This document shows positions 12,269 to 25,499 of a stretch of DNA of 64,000 bases, piece by piece. The notes beneath the pieces are model-generated. The model was not told where the DNA came from, made no database searches, and saw only the letters and a program-made list of their open reading frames with translations. The DNA comes from Epiperipatus broadwayi (lineage: Eukaryota; Onychophora; Udeonychophora; Euonychophora; Peripatidae), in contig JAQFVV010000063.1 of assembly GCA_028023455.1 (NCBI GenBank), positions 5,568,794 through 5,632,793 of the forward strand, in the 5' to 3' direction. Position 1 is the first letter of the stretch. Every line of letters starts with the position of its first letter. The translations under genes were made by a program, and so were the position numbers.

Positions 12269-14039
12269 ATCTTGTTATATTTATTGTGTCACATAGATAT
12301 AATTTATTTGCATATAGTCCATTTGTTAGCTATAGACTTGAAAATAATGGTATGAAATATATAGCAAAACCAGAGTGACTCCAAAGCATGAGCAAGAATA
12401 AACAAAAACAAGAATCAGAATTTGATTATATGCCTGTGTATGCAATCTTTTTACACATTTCATTATTAGTTTTATATCCCATTACTTGTAAACACAAACA
12501 TATTATATAAACATAATTATAAAAAATAAATAATAAATTATTAAACTTTTTGAAAATCAGTATTTTATAAAATAAATGGATTAGAACTTTAGAAAATTAC
12601 GATAGAACTTTATGGTAGATATGAATTCTATATAAGCATAAATAAATATATAACTACAAACTAACACACACTAATTTCAAACTAAAATTAATAAAAAAAA
12701 TAATTTTTTCAAAAAATTAAACAAAAAATTAAATATTAAAATTTTATACTTACGAGTCATTACATTGAAGCTTTATTGTAGGCCTTGTTTACAAATAACA
12801 CCAGAGAAATTTTCACTTGCAGGCTGTAAACCATTTTTTGCCATTTATCACTTCATGATAATTGCAAAAATTATCAAAAAAAAAAAAATAAATACTGTGG
12901 TCGATTAAAAATACTGCCAAATATCCAAATTTCAACAGATTTTTTTGAGGTAGACATTTTGGAATCATATGACAAAGAGCTATCAAATGTCCATATGTTA
13001 ATTGATGTCATCCTTATACCTTTTACATCAGTAAAGAAAGAAGACAACACATCATCTTACGAGTGCCCACAGTGCTTATGGAGCAAAAGCAGTTAATATA
13101 TGGTGGGGGAAGTCAGTTATTCTTTTTTATTTGATTCAATAACATATGATAGTTTAAAGAGCAATTTAAAAATGCTTCACAATTAGTTTTTAGTTATATA
13201 TATGAATACAACCATTAAATATTAAAGGAAATAATCTTAAAAGTAATTATAAAAATTCAAAAATACTTTTACTTACTTTTATAATCATTGTCATCTGCTA
13301 ATCATTTTAAAAACTGATTGTTTGATTTTTGTTTTATTATTGTTTTCGCCCTCATGAAAAAGTAAAGTTGCTTGTTTTTTATGATCAAAGACATAACACT
13401 AATATTAAATCATTATTTCTTTGTGTTTTGTAGGTTAATGGAAAATCTGTAATTTTTTAATCATTTTTCAATTTTTATTTTGATCCCCTAATATATTAAC
13501 CCATACATTCACATACTATTGAATACACCCTTATTTATATATTAGGAAATCGAGATGTAATATTAAAATGGCCTAGAGCAGTGGTAGTCAACCTGGTTTC
13601 TACCACCCACTAGTGGGTGTTCCAGTATTTGTGGTGGGTGGTAGGGTTTTGTCCAATACTGAAGTACTTTCTTTTTTTAAAAAATTAATTGACTTTTTTA
13701 AAAAAAATTCATAGCATATATTTAAAAACATTTTTATTAGGTTTTCATAAAATTCCCTGTGTCAATTTAAATATCTGAAAATATACTATTTGTATTTACC
13801 ATGCATAAGTTTAGTTCATGTTACATAAGTGAAAATAAATGGAGCTATAATGTGACTGCTAACAAAAGAGATTTGTTTCAGAATAGCTCATGCATCTTCC
13901 TCCAAACCCAATGCATGATGCAAGAAGCATGCAAAGATGATGAATTATGGTGCAGGTTCTTTTGTTTGTGGTCGCATTGGCGGTATGTAGTTCGATTTGT
14001 GAGAGTGAACATGTGCCTATATCTTCAAACAAAATATGA

Positions 14040-14548
14040 AATATTGTGAGCCCATATCTCAAAAAAATATGCTCATGGCTATTTATCAGATATCTAGAGA
14101 TGTTGTTTCATAGAATCTATTGCAAATAAACAATACCCAAAGCATCCAATAAGGCAATGAAGCCAAGTTGATTGTGCTACAAGGCATCCAAATGATAAGG
14201 ACAAGCCCATTGAATATTTTCAGGAATTAAAATCGTTCAATAATCATTGCATCATTTAAAAAACAACATGCAGCAAACGAAGATGAATTAATTACATCTT
14301 ATCACATTTCACAATTAATTGCAAAATGTGGTAAAAGGTATAATACTGGAGAAAGTGTAATAATACACTCTATAAAAGAATTTAACCCAACAGTAATGTA
14401 TCAAGATATACCTGAAATTTTAAAAAAATGTTGCCCCTAAGCAATAGCACAGTAAAGTAACGAATTGAAGAAATGGTAGTCAATGTTGAAAAAAAACTTA
14501 TAAGTATTCTCCAAAATTCTTCATTTTCCATGCAATTGGATGAGGCTA

Positions 14549-14612
<64 letters not shown>

Positions 14613-15830
14613 TTGATGAAAACAATATATTATGAGAAGAAATGCTATTCACAATAAATGTCATTATATATACAAAAGAATTATTTATATTTAATATTGT
14701 GAAATCGTACTTTACAAAAAGAAATATTTTTTAAAATAATATTATTGCATGTGTTACTGATGGAGCACCATCAAAGGCAGGCTGCTATCATGGATTTGTT
14801 GCTTATTTGAAGGAAAAAATGCCAAATGTTTTATGTATTCATTGGGTGGTGCAGACAACATCTTATAGAAAAACATCTAAGTACAAAGCAGACAACATCT
14901 TATAGAAAAACATCTAAGTACAATTCTCCATTCATCATTAACTATAATAATTCAAGGTGTAAAATAAGTTCCAATCCAATACAAAAAATGATAGAATGTT
15001 TTGACAGCTTTTCCAGCACAATAAAAATTTTAATACATTAATTTTGCACACAGAAGTTCAGTGATTGTCAAAGGGCACATCTTGGGCTCATTTTCTAGCA
15101 TTATATGAGAGTCTCATACAATTTTTTAAAAGTAATTATGAGACCAATCTGTGTCAACAGATAAAAACAATAAAGAATGATGCTTTTTATTTAGCAGATA
15201 TTTTCAAAAGATTTAATGATATCAATTAGCAGCTTCAAGAAGCTAATAAAACTCTTATAAAATGCCAATTTATTGACAAACTTGAACTCCTTTGTTATAA
15301 TCTATTGAAGAGAGAATTTCATCAGTTTCCTGAATTATCATCTATAACAGATGATGTAACTCCAGAGGATATTGACCTATTCAGTAGCCACCTCACTAAA
15401 CTTAAATTAGACATGGGAAAACAATTTGAAGATATTTTGAAATTGAAGGTGTATGACTGGATGAAAAATCTGTTTACTAAAAATATTAAAGAGGTTGCTA
15501 CAACTTTCCAAAAAGAACTGTTAGAAGTTAGATATGATGAAGAAGTTAAACATAAATTTGATAGTGATGGATATGAAAACCTATGGCAAAATAAAAAAAA
15601 ATCCTGTCTTATATCCAAATATGTGGAAAATGATATTCAGTTTATTGATATATTTTCCTACCTCATATCTTGTGGAATAAGGCTTTAGTGCTGTTAATCA
15701 TATTATGACCAAACAAAGAAATTACCTGAATATTTTCAAAAGAGAAGACCTTTATTTGTTCCTTACAAAAATTGAGCCAGATATCCAGTATTTAAATTTC
15801 ACAGCATCAGCCTCAGTGATCCTATTAATA
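14040..15830 (+). pseudogene. hAT transposase pseudogene (ZBED5/SCAND3-like)
   Basis: Fragments in several frames follow the order of ZBED/SCAND3-type hAT transposases. There is a BED-finger tail (TRHPNDKDKPIEYFQE, ~14185-14235), then YHISQLIAKCGKRYNTGE (~14300-14350), then a block ending MQLDEAT (to ~14548). The TA array 14551-14608 interrupts the frame. Next comes VTDGAPSKAGCYHGFVAYLK (~14755-14815), where the DGAP motif lies in the catalytic core. A 127-codon open segment (15305-15688) follows, continued in another frame as SAVNHIMTKQRNYLN. Frameshifts, in-frame stops and the TA insertion make it inactive. The family assignment is from recognised motif order; exact subfamily not determined. 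Confidence 0.85.
14551..14608. repeat. (TA)n microsatellite inside transposase
   Basis: 58 bp of TA directly after the codons for the LDEAT motif; it expanded or inserted within formerly coding sequence. Confidence 0.95.
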
Positions 15831-16153
15831 ATTTAATTAATTAAACATAATTTCATCAGACTTCATGCTTCTATGTATATAAAGTATAAATAAAAAAAAG
15901 ATTTAACTACAGTAAATTGTTTTATAAAGATTTATTCTACTAAACTTAGCGAAAGCCCAACACAAGTATTTGGAAAGTAATTATTATTATATGCTTTAGC
16001 TTTCTATAACTCTGCTTTATAAATTTCATAAAGTAAAGTTACTTCTTTACTTTATAAATCACCATTAATGTGGACCCGGTGGGCGTTAAAATTTTTTACT
16101 ACTAACAAAGATACAAAAGTGGGTGGTGGGTATAAAAATGTTGATTACCCCTG

Positions 16154-16363
16154 GTCTAGAGAATCTTCATTTGATTATATGTATATACGGCATATAATAC
16201 TGTGAAGAAATGATGCATTCGTGGATATTCATATACTTAATATTTAATACATGCCATATAAATCTTTGTGATAAAAATGTATACTGAACAATCTGTATTT
16301 TTAAGATTAGTTATTTATTTAAAATATACATTTTATTTGAAATAGAATAACTTAATTTTGGTG

Positions 16364-16399
<36 letters not shown>

Positions 16400-16402
16400 T
16401 TA

Positions 16403-16439
<37 letters not shown>

Positions 16440-16915
16440 TTTAAATTTAATTAACTATTGAAATGTGAGAATGTTTTAAGTTCATTTAAAAAATGCTAAT
16501 TTTAATTTTAGCAGTTTATCATCTTTTTACTAAAGGAAACAATTTAGTTAATAGAATATTTATACACCAAAAGAAAATATAATTCAATTATGTAATTACT
16601 TAAAAAATAATAAATCTGAAATATGAAAGCTTTTAAAAAATTAATTATTAAGAATGCATTTTAATATTTAAAACAAATTTTCATTTTGCAGAGACAAACA
16701 CCTTGAGAATAACTATAAAGAATAATACAATTGCGATTATATTTATCATTCTTAAATAGCAATTAATAAATTACATATTATTAAAGTTAGCATAACTGTT
16801 ATTATTTTAAAGTATATTTAGTTTTTGTCGTTTTTTATTTATTTAAAAAACTTTCAAGCATTCAAATGTATTGTATGTGTGTATAAATATATAGTGGCAA
16901 TCCATCATTTGAGTT

Positions 16916-17000
<85 letters not shown>

Positions 17001-17149
17001 TAAGTTTGATGTTTGTATTATTGTTATTAAATAATTTATTTAATAAATTGTTATTATTTATTATTATTAAATTTGGCAATGGCTATTAGATATTAATTAA
17101 TATAAAACAATACGTTTTTGCATGGCTATTACTAATTAAGCAATCTTTC
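16154..17149. other. AT-rich stretch with TA arrays
   Basis: Contains TA runs at 16364-16396, 16405-16435 and 16917-16997. The word AGTGGCAATCCATCATTTGA just before the last array recurs (AGTGACAATCCATCATTTTG) near 18556. No gene seen. Confidence 0.7.
16917..16997. repeat. (TA)n microsatellite
   Basis: About 81 bp of TA. The minus-strand YIYI frame is an artefact. Confidence 0.97.
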
Positions 17150-17267
17150 AAAACACGTTATCAAATGATTATCACTGGAATTCGACAACAGATCTTTGCC
17201 GGGAATATTTCGACAACACGTTGCAGATATAAATAGATTTTTTTATCAGACAATAGTCAGTTCACAA

Positions 17268-17340
17268 ATTAGTTGAGTGAATGCAGTTCACAAATTTATT
17301 GAGTGAGTGCAGTTCAGAAATTAATTGAGCAGTTAACAAA
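17268..17340. repeat. Minisatellite, ~34-bp unit, about 2.5 copies
   Basis: CAGTTCACAAATT-type units followed by TTGAGTGA recur three times with variation. Confidence 0.75.
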
Positions 17341-18000
17341 CAAAATGCTGTGTTGAGAAGATCTTAGGAACGCACGTTTATCTCCAGCCCAGATGTCCTA
17401 GAAAACAGCAGATCTGCCCATGAAATAATGTCAGCTTAACATCTTAGAAAATCTCCGTCAGTATCTAATTGTCTCCGATAGTAATAATCATGAAAATCAG
17501 GAAACTCAGCAAGGAAACATCCCAGCCGGCTAGTAAGCATTCATAATGGAAACATTTTCACCGAAAGCAGCCTCCAAAGAACAAAATTCTATGTCAACAT
17601 TCAAAATCCTAGGTAAAACATTTGCTTATTTTCGTTTATACTGTAATAGCCATTGCATTTCATTAATTCATGCAAATCCTCCAAGAGTCTAATTATATGA
17701 ACTCGATATCATACATAAATGAACTATTGATATGTGTGTTTAAATTTCAAATGCTATGTAATACTTTATTATTATTATGTGTGTGCATGAGTTAATATGT
17801 GCGTGATCCTTATATCAATATTATTGGTTAAATTAGATAAATACCAGTGTTCGGTTATGAAAATATGCAAGAATATTTAAACTAGTTTAGAAATGTTAAT
17901 TTAAAAATATGCGTGTGTTTTTATTAGAATTATAAAATGTTTAAATTTAGTAAATAAATGTTAGTTAATAAATTGTCTTTAAAATTAAACTTTATTTGTC

Positions 18001-18078
18001 GGTCAATTCTTTTTATCAATTCTTTTACCAAATTCTTTTACAATTCTTTTAACAAATTCTTTTATCAATTCTTTTAAT
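18001..18078. repeat. Short tandem repeat, ~13-15-bp unit
   Basis: Repeated CAATTCTTTT(A/T)-type units, about six copies. Confidence 0.8.
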
Positions 18079-18405
18079 CACTAATTAAGTATAATCTATT
18101 AGTGATTGCAAATAGCTGAGCTAGTCGTGAATTTAGGCGTTGAGTTAGTGGCCATTGTTCAAAGTGCGTTGTCTATTCTTTTAGTATTCTTTTAGAATAA
18201 GCAGCTGGTGCCTGTGGTTATACACAAACAAAAAAGTGCTTTGGACGTGGTATTCAACTCAACAGCTGAGAAGAAGCTATGTCCTGGAAATGTAATGTTA
18301 GTTATATACTTTATAGCTATCATTTGGGCATACATACTCTCCGAGTATGTTCTTCTCTGCCTAAGAGACCGGTATTTCAATTCCACATATTCGAACTCGG
18401 TTCAA

Positions 18406-18523
18406 TATATATATATATATATAGATTGAAATATTACATATATATAGATTGAAATATTACATATATATTAAGTGTAATAATGTTCAAAGCTAAATGGCTT
18501 TGTAAGTGTAGTCTGGATTTTAA

Positions 18524-18560
<37 letters not shown>

Positions 18561-18576
18561 CAATCCATCATTTTGA

Positions 18577-18617
<41 letters not shown>

Positions 18618-18660
18618 GTTTAATAATGCTCAAAGCTAAATGGGTTTGTAAGTGTTTACT
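18406..18660. repeat. TA arrays with duplicated flank
   Basis: TA runs at 18407-18423, 18531-18556 and 18578-18614. A ~60-bp segment (GTTCAAAGCTAAATGG..TTTGTAAGTGT) occurs twice, at ~18481 and ~18629, each after a TA run: a local tandem duplication through the microsatellite. Confidence 0.8.
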
Positions 18661-21379
18661 AGCTTTTAATGATCATGTGAGTGTATATGCACACAGTTTT
18701 TAAAAATAATAATTAAAAAAATTTTGATAAAGAAAAAATGAACGATCATAAACTAAAATTATGTATTTTTATTTCTTTAATTAATATACAAATAACTAAC
18801 TAAAAAAAAACAGGGTCCTTCGGGAAAATATTTTAAAATGTGTTCTTAGTAAATAGTCTTAGTTAAAATAATTAAAAGAGGAAATTCTTTTACATGGCTT
18901 CATGCACTTGTAGAGTGACAGACTTTGGAACATAAAATCCTTAGATGGAATCTGAACTTTTTATGAATTCCTAAACAATAAAACATTAGATATTATTTTT
19001 TAAAAATAAAAATATGTATAAACAGCTTTATAAAATGATAGATATAAAAAATAAGGAATATTATAAAAAAAAAACACGAATCACTTAAAAAGTTTACAAA
19101 ACAACACCAATTATATAAATATATATAGAAAAACAAATATTCTTACATAGAAAAAATTATATAAAAAGCAACAGAATACATTTAATCAGTTTGTTGCAAA
19201 TAAAAACTCATAGTTAAAAAAATACGGAATTGCAAAATTAGTCCTAAAATAACCAACGAATTATTTCAGTTAACATCAGAATTTCTATTAGAAGATATCT
19301 AAAGTAAGTCATCTTAGAGATAGGGTCATGTGATGTATGACTCTTATTTTGACTATTTAAAGTTATCTTACACTTTGACAGGATCATTATATCAAAATAA
19401 TACTTGTCTAAAATAGTTTGGACCAGTTGTTCAGGCATTGCATGCCACATAAATGAAACATAGAAACTCCATTACTTACTAAAAAAACATATCAATATCG
19501 TGTCTATATATAACTAAGAAAAAAAAATCTAAGAATATTTACAATATTGGATGAACTTTGAATCGGTAAAATTGTCCTTATAACATTTATTATTTTCTAA
19601 ATTCATTTAAATCAGACAATCAAATATGTAAATGAACTATAACTTTTCATAATCAGATTATAATTTTAATATTTTGCCTGTTGCAAATCTTTATATGCCA
19701 AATAAAAATATTCATGATGCGCTTTTTATGCTGTTATAAACTAATTTAGGTAATTTTATAAGAAAGTTATGTTATAAATAGTATTTTTAAAATTTTTTGA
19801 CTTTGAGTCTGTATATATATATATATAGATTATAAAGCCGTTCACGAATATATCGATTTCAAAATAATTATTTCAGCAAATTTTGAAACAATTTTGCTTT
19901 CTGTATAAATAAATAAATAATAAAAATTATAAAAAGGAAATACAATATCATAAATCTCTTGATTTGGTCTTTCACATTCAGAGTTAATTAGCTAATGTAA
20001 AATATAATAATTATAAATATAGTTATCGAAATAAAATAATCACATTTTATGAGTGTTTAATTTTACCATTCATAAATATGTGAGCGATTGATGATTCATT
20101 AAATTTGAAAATAGAAATTTTTTGGGGGTAATATATTAAATTATATAATGCATTCTAATATCTGCTTCTAGCTTGGTTATACATGTGCATGTGAAACGGA
20201 ATAAACTGTATCAAGGAGTTTGGTGGCATGATGTGTATCTTTGTGAATATTCTCTTGATGGTCTGACTAATAACATGACACTTTACACAATTGTACAAAA
20301 ATGTCTTAGGAGATGTCATGTATAATACGCATATCTAATAAAAATAGAAATGTTTGTCAGTTAATCTTGTAATGTAACCAGATAGTTAGCATATTCTCCT
20401 TTTTGATTATTGAAATCAGTATTCTTGTTGATATTTTAAATCATCACTTCCCAATATCACAATTGGCAATAACACATCAACTAAACAGTTATATTGCTAT
20501 TATACTTTAATTAACAAATCTGTTGAAATACTTATAAAATAATGCATGTCTATGGCTAGTAAAATATTTAAACATCATCTAATCATTAGTCATTGAACAT
20601 TAAAAATACCTATTTTATTATATATATTATAACAACAAGAAAGATGTTATTCCTTCACATTCTCACATTTATAAAAAAAAAGGCTTTCTGCGCTTAATTT
20701 CAGATAAAAACTTGGCTTTAAAGTAAATGATGATCTAATTTTACTTCAACAAAAAACTTCAATAAAGGGCTTACCATAAGTTAATAAGATAACATGCTTT
20801 ACCTGAGGGATTATCAATTAGTAGTAACTGATAGTTTCTTGGCAATATCAAAACTAAAAGTTATCCCTGCTTACATGGATATAATCTCATTTCTATTCTT
20901 TATTATAATAAGAATTCATGGGAGTATTTAATTTTAAATATACAACGCTTTGGAGAAATGTAAAAAAAATATTTGTAGAATGTCATGTCAGGTTGTTTAC
21001 TCATCACATATTTATACTAACTTTCTTCATTCCAAAAACTATGAAGGACAGCTTGGTGGTAATTACCAAATGTGTGAGACTTTAGAAAACCAATGTTCAG
21101 CAATTTTTTATAGATGAATGCTAGGAATAGTAACATTTTCTTGTTCATTGGTTCCATGAAATGAAAAAAAAATTAAGCCACTTAATTGCTGTAAAGGGTT
21201 TAACCCTGTATTTTCCCTAATTTCCCTAATTCTAATGAATTTAGAAATTGGATTTGATTTAAAGCCTTTGTTGTCAAACTTCAAAAATTATTGTTATCTT
21301 GTAGATTTTATTTCCTCTTGATTTGATTCTAAATTATTCTTCAATATAATCTTGTAACCAGACTAAAAATTAATGGTTA
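18661..21379. other. AT-rich non-coding stretch
   Basis: No supportable gene, RNA or repeat seen. Confidence 0.5.
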
Positions 21380-22440
21380 TCTTTAATGCATGAAAGTTTT
21401 TTTTACAGCATTGCCTTCTGTATCAGTAATCTCTTTCTGAATTTGACACAAATCCAGCTTTTCTGTATTTCCTATTTTCTCTTCTAAGTTAACATATTCC
21501 ATATGAACTACTTCTCAAATAAAATTTACTTAATCTTTAATGTCTTGCATTAGTGTTAAAATCTGTCTTTTTCTTCAACTTTCTCCACTCTTTCTATCAT
21601 ATTTTCCTCCAGTAATTTTATTTTATTATCAATTATTAATTTTTTCTTATGTTTATTTATGTAATCCCTTTAGTTTGTTTCCAATTCTCTTATATTAGCT
21701 TGGATTACTGCCATTCTGATATTAAATTCTATTTTTTGATGCTTATGAACAGTCTCTACATGTTTTATTTCTACTTTTAATTCATTATGCATTTTTTTAA
21801 ACTTATAATTTTAATTGCTTATTTTCTATATCATTTTCTAATACTTGGTGGATTTTTTTCACTTTATTATCCTCAATTTTCTGTCCAAGCTTGCATTATA
21901 ATCTAACCTTTTCAGCTTTTGTTTTCATGTGTTTACTTTGCTGTTGTTTTCTTGCCATGATATGTTTCATACTTTCCATTCTTGTTTCTATTTGATGTCA
22001 TTCTCTTTCTAACTTAGTTTCTGTAGATTCTACTTTGCTCTCAAGAATGTTCATTTGTTTTTATCTTTTAATTTATTTTCTAAATCTTGTGGTAGCTTCT
22101 CTTTTGAATTTTATAAATCTTGCTTCATTTGTTCTTAATCCATTTTATACTCTTGTTGATTTTTCTCTGTTTTATTTTCTAAACATTTCTATCCTATTCC
22201 ATACTCTTATTGATTTTTATCATTTTTGTCATTTGCAAATAATACCTCAATTATCTGATTCAAATTACTTTTTTTTTGCATTAGATTGTCTTTTTTGTTA
22301 CCTCATCTTATCAATTTATAGATTCAAATTACATTTTCATTTCAACCATATTTAATTTTTTTATTGATGTTTGAGTGTTAGAAAAAGAATAAACCCTACT
22401 TTTCTCACCAGTCATAACTTCTCTTAAGAAATTGATATAT
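21380..22440 (-). pseudogene. Decayed coiled-coil (Gag-like) coding stretch
   Basis: On the minus strand this region reads, in shifting frames with stops, as Lys/Glu/Gln-rich helix-forming sequence. Examples are ESKVESTETKLERE, QIETRMESMKHIMARKQQQ and KVEIKHVETVHKHQKIEF. The style resembles the coiled-coil ORF at 44192-45829, although I could not show residue-level homology. Two primer-binding-site-like motifs lie about 1.1 kb upstream on the same strand. The arrangement fits a degenerate LTR-element leader plus Gag-like gene. The plus-strand frame at 22035-22355 is its antisense shadow. No intact protein is possible. Confidence 0.5.
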
Positions 22441-23480
22441 ATATATATATTACATTTATTTGTTTTTTTCATGTCACATTTTTCTAATTTTTCTTTAAAA
22501 TTATAATTTATTACTTAAATTATTTTTTTTTATATTTTACTGGAATCTCCCTAATATAAAATTACTCCATGGTATAATCTATCATCTCATCTCAAATATA
22601 AGGATTTATTTCATTATGCTCTGTTTTTTTTTATTTTTTTTTGCTTTATTATATATCACTACTTCATGTTTTCCAAAATTTTGGTCTTCAATCATTGCAA
22701 ATAGATTCCATGTCAAAATCATCAATAGTAAAAATTATCAATAATAGTTTAGTTCTTCACAAGATTCTCTTTTAAAATTTTATGATAGTTAGCACATTAT
22801 TAACAGTATATTTTTCTAACAACATGACCACAGATTGGATTCACTAATAATTCATTAAAATAAGCAAAAATGAGCTAATTTATATCTAGTAATTCTATGC
22901 AAATATATAATAAACCAGGAATTAAGCCTTTCACATCTTCATTTCATTGATATGCCCAGGTATTAATTATGTGGTATTTTAGCAAAATTTCCATATAACC
23001 TCTGGTGAAATGATACCAAGAAATTATTTTACATAAAACTCATATATCTTTTAGACCAATGACTCTTTAAACTAAAAAAAACATACTTAAAATATCTTTA
23101 TACAAGGTTTTATTTTATATCATACAAAGTATCTTCAAGAGAATATAGACTATTCACTCTTAGCCAAGATATCTAACTTCACCAAAAACAAATTAGGCAA
23201 TGGATTTAAAATGCTAGATTATACATTTGGTAATTACATTTACTTAAATTTGAAATAGATCTATTATAAATTTTCTTTTCCTCCAGCCAAAAAAAAATCT
23301 CAAAATATTAAACATATCCAGGAATTACTCATATGTGCATTTTAACTAAATATTTAAATTACATTTAGTGAATATAAGTAACAAAGCATATACTATGTTT
23401 TTTCTCAATTTACTAAAAAAAAAACATATATATTTTTCTCTTTTAAGGGGTATGATTTATTGTGATCCATGCATTTTTTT
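22441..23480. other. AT-rich, possible decayed element leader (minus strand)
   Basis: Lies between the coiled-coil remnant and the PBS-like motifs. Nothing else recognisable. Confidence 0.4.
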
Positions 23481-23497
23481 CTCAGGGATATAAATTT

Positions 23498-23582
23498 ATT
23501 GAAGTCCCATAATTGGGTAACTAAAATTATAATGCTCAAAAAGGACCATAGAGGGATGCCCCATGAATGGGAAACCAAATTT
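23498..23582 (-). other. Two tandem tRNA-Lys-like primer-binding-site motifs
   Basis: On the minus strand, TGGTTTCCCATTCATGGGGC (23555-23576) and TTACCCAATTATGGGACTTC (23501-23520) both resemble the PBS complementary to tRNA-Lys(CUU), known to have the form TGGCGCCCAAC-GTGGGGC. They are about 50 bp apart and precede the coiled-coil remnant on the same strand. The match is imperfect, so this is suggestive only. Confidence 0.4.
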
Positions 23583-23590
23583 TTATGATA

Positions 23591-25009
23591 GGTAAAATTG
23601 GTTAATTAAAAATGAATTACAATCCAGTCCAATTTGTGAATAATTCTATATTATGAGCACCATGCAAAACAGGTTGCTTATCCATTACATATTACACTGC
23701 TACTCCTTTTTATATTAGCCTTACTATCATCACATTATGAGACAGCTATTAAAATATTATATTGATGATAATAAAGAATATCATGAGCCAATATTATAAA
23801 CTCATCATAATCTATGTCATTAACAGATATGCATTTTATTCAAAGTTAAATAAATGCAAAGATGAAATTAAGAATAAGAATCACCATGGCAATTGATAAA
23901 AATAATTTTTATTATTATTATAGAACATATATAAATAAAATATAATACAAAATTAAATTGATAATGAAACAATAAATATATAAATAATACTAAATTCAAT
24001 AAATAATACTTGATATGACAGCATTTTATACTTTCATTTTACTTATCCTAAAATTGACTACCCAAAATTATTTTCTTAGAATTGCACTCTTTTGTTATTT
24101 TGTAAAGATAAATAAAGATATATATACTGAAAATAATTTATACAAATTAGAAATAAAGGTATAGTCCCAGCACTAAAAATTTACACACATATAAAATAAA
24201 CTTTAAATATTTGCAAAACAGTAATGGACATTATTTTGACCATGTATGCCAATTACTATCATTTTGTGTCTTTGCTTAACATCTAAAATTTATGTTGATT
24301 TGTTAAATGCTTCAATTGTACAGATATTTAATATAATTACATCAAACTAATGTTAATAATCATAAAATGTCTTATAAATTACAAGGGATGAGTATATCTC
24401 TTAAATATTTTATTTAATATTTGCTCTGTCATGCCATTTCATTTTATTCTCTTTAAAGTGGAAAATATTTTTATAGTGACAAAAATACATATGCTCCTCA
24501 TTTGGTTTCTATTTAAAATATTTTATTTACTCATTCGCAGCATTATTGTGCTTTGCTTTTGTTCATTCTCTTATTTTACTATTGTTTCTTTTGTTTGTGA
24601 CTTTGCAATCATAATTATAAGTAAAATATCTATTTCTTTAAACTTAAATTACATACATAATATTACATTTGCTTAACACACAAAAGCTGAGTTGTTGTCC
24701 CACTTATACAAATTGATGCCTAAATTGAAAGGCCATGACAAGCAAAATCTCTTTATCAATCTAATAAAGTAAAGTAAAATTATCTCCTCTGTTTCCAAAA
24801 TAAAGTATATTTATGTAGACAAAATTGATATTTATAAGCATATATTTTATCTTCCATTTATCTACACTTATTTTAAAAGTCTATAAACAATATATGATCA
24901 TAAAAGTATGGATGTGTATATATTTTTAATTATTTGTTTTACAATTTTATAAATATTCAAATATATGTGTATAGTTTTGTAGTTAAGTGGAAATAAAAGG
25001 TGGTTTCCG
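23591..25009. other. AT-rich non-coding stretch
   Basis: May include a decayed LTR upstream of the minus-strand PBS-like motifs, but no boundary is visible. The 81-codon plus-strand frame at 24431 has no recognisable features. Confidence 0.45.
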
Positions 25010-25280
25010 GAGGGTTGCATTACATCCTAAGATCTAGGTGCAGTGTTCTCAGATCCAAGGCTCCTCATTGATGATGGCCACAAGCCAGACACTAGTCTGT
25101 GGATATTGCATGAGTAGGCATTAGATAGGGATTTTATATACAAGCCTTCTGGCATTCATTGATTACTCTGATTTGCACAGGGTGGCACTACTGTATGGAG
25201 AGAGTTTTGCCTTGTTTAATAACAATTATGTGCTAGTATGAGATAGTGATCATGTGATGTTTAGTGGTTTAATCTTCCCC
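25010..25280 (+). repeat. Single arm of the 9.1-kb foldback family
   Basis: Matches the right half of 9087-9440 and its flank: AGTAGGCATTAGA, AGGGATTTTAT, ACAAGCCTTCTGG, GGTGGCACTACTGTATGGAG and TATGTGCTAGTAT...GATCATGTGAT. The left half is missing, so this is a half-element or the progenitor single unit. Confidence 0.85.
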
Positions 25281-25499
25281 TTTTATGTGTGATATTTTTT
25301 AAATATACACATAAAACTTCCACTCTATTACCCATACTTGAATCATATAAATAATCTCTAGTTTAATACCTGTTTAATAATAAGCATTAATGATAATATT
25401 AAATAGTGCTATCACACTTATAATGTAAAGCTTTATAATTAATATCAATTAGTCAATTAAAATGGCTGAGTGCTTATTAATAAGCATTAATGCAAATAA
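25281..25499. other. AT-rich spacer
   Basis: AATAAGCATTAATG occurs twice (25378 and 25480). Otherwise nothing seen. Confidence 0.5.

Larger units (their letters stand above)
9441..13578. other. AT-rich non-coding stretch
   Basis: Apart from the small hairpin, TA run and minisatellite listed separately, no gene, RNA or element is recognisable. Confidence 0.55.
13579..16153 (+). mobile_element. hAT-superfamily DNA transposon, inactive
   Basis: The left end begins CAGTGGTAGTCAACCTGG and continues with ACCACCCAC. The right end, read inward, begins CAGGGGTAATCAACA and also carries CCCACCACCCAC. Such CAGNGGT...CAAC termini are typical of hAT elements. The flanking 8-mers GCCTAGAG (13571-13578) and GTCTAGAG (16154-16161) match at 7 of 8 positions, fitting the 8-bp hAT target duplication. 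Length is about 2.6 kb and the interior holds a broken transposase in the same orientation. A TA array has expanded inside the coding part. Confidence 0.92.
17150..18405 (+). repeat. Possible solo LTR or TE fragment between TA arrays
   Basis: A patch of higher-complexity DNA bracketed by TA arrays that carry the same ~20-bp flank word (16892 and 18556). It holds a TATA-like GATATAAATAG (17227), a 34-bp minisatellite just downstream, and a TTTATT/GTCGGTC block near 17990. No coding domain and no primer-binding site could be assigned, so the LTR reading is tentative. It could also be another repeat type. Short frames near 18.2-18.4 kb are not convincing. Confidence 0.35.

Noticed and set aside
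13859-14062. 67-aa minus-strand frame in the hAT element
   Set aside because: Antisense to the element; no similarity recognised.
18208-18429. Overlapping frames at 18.2-18.4 kb as a small membrane protein
   Set aside because: Open on both strands over the same interval and running into a TA array; no homology recognised.
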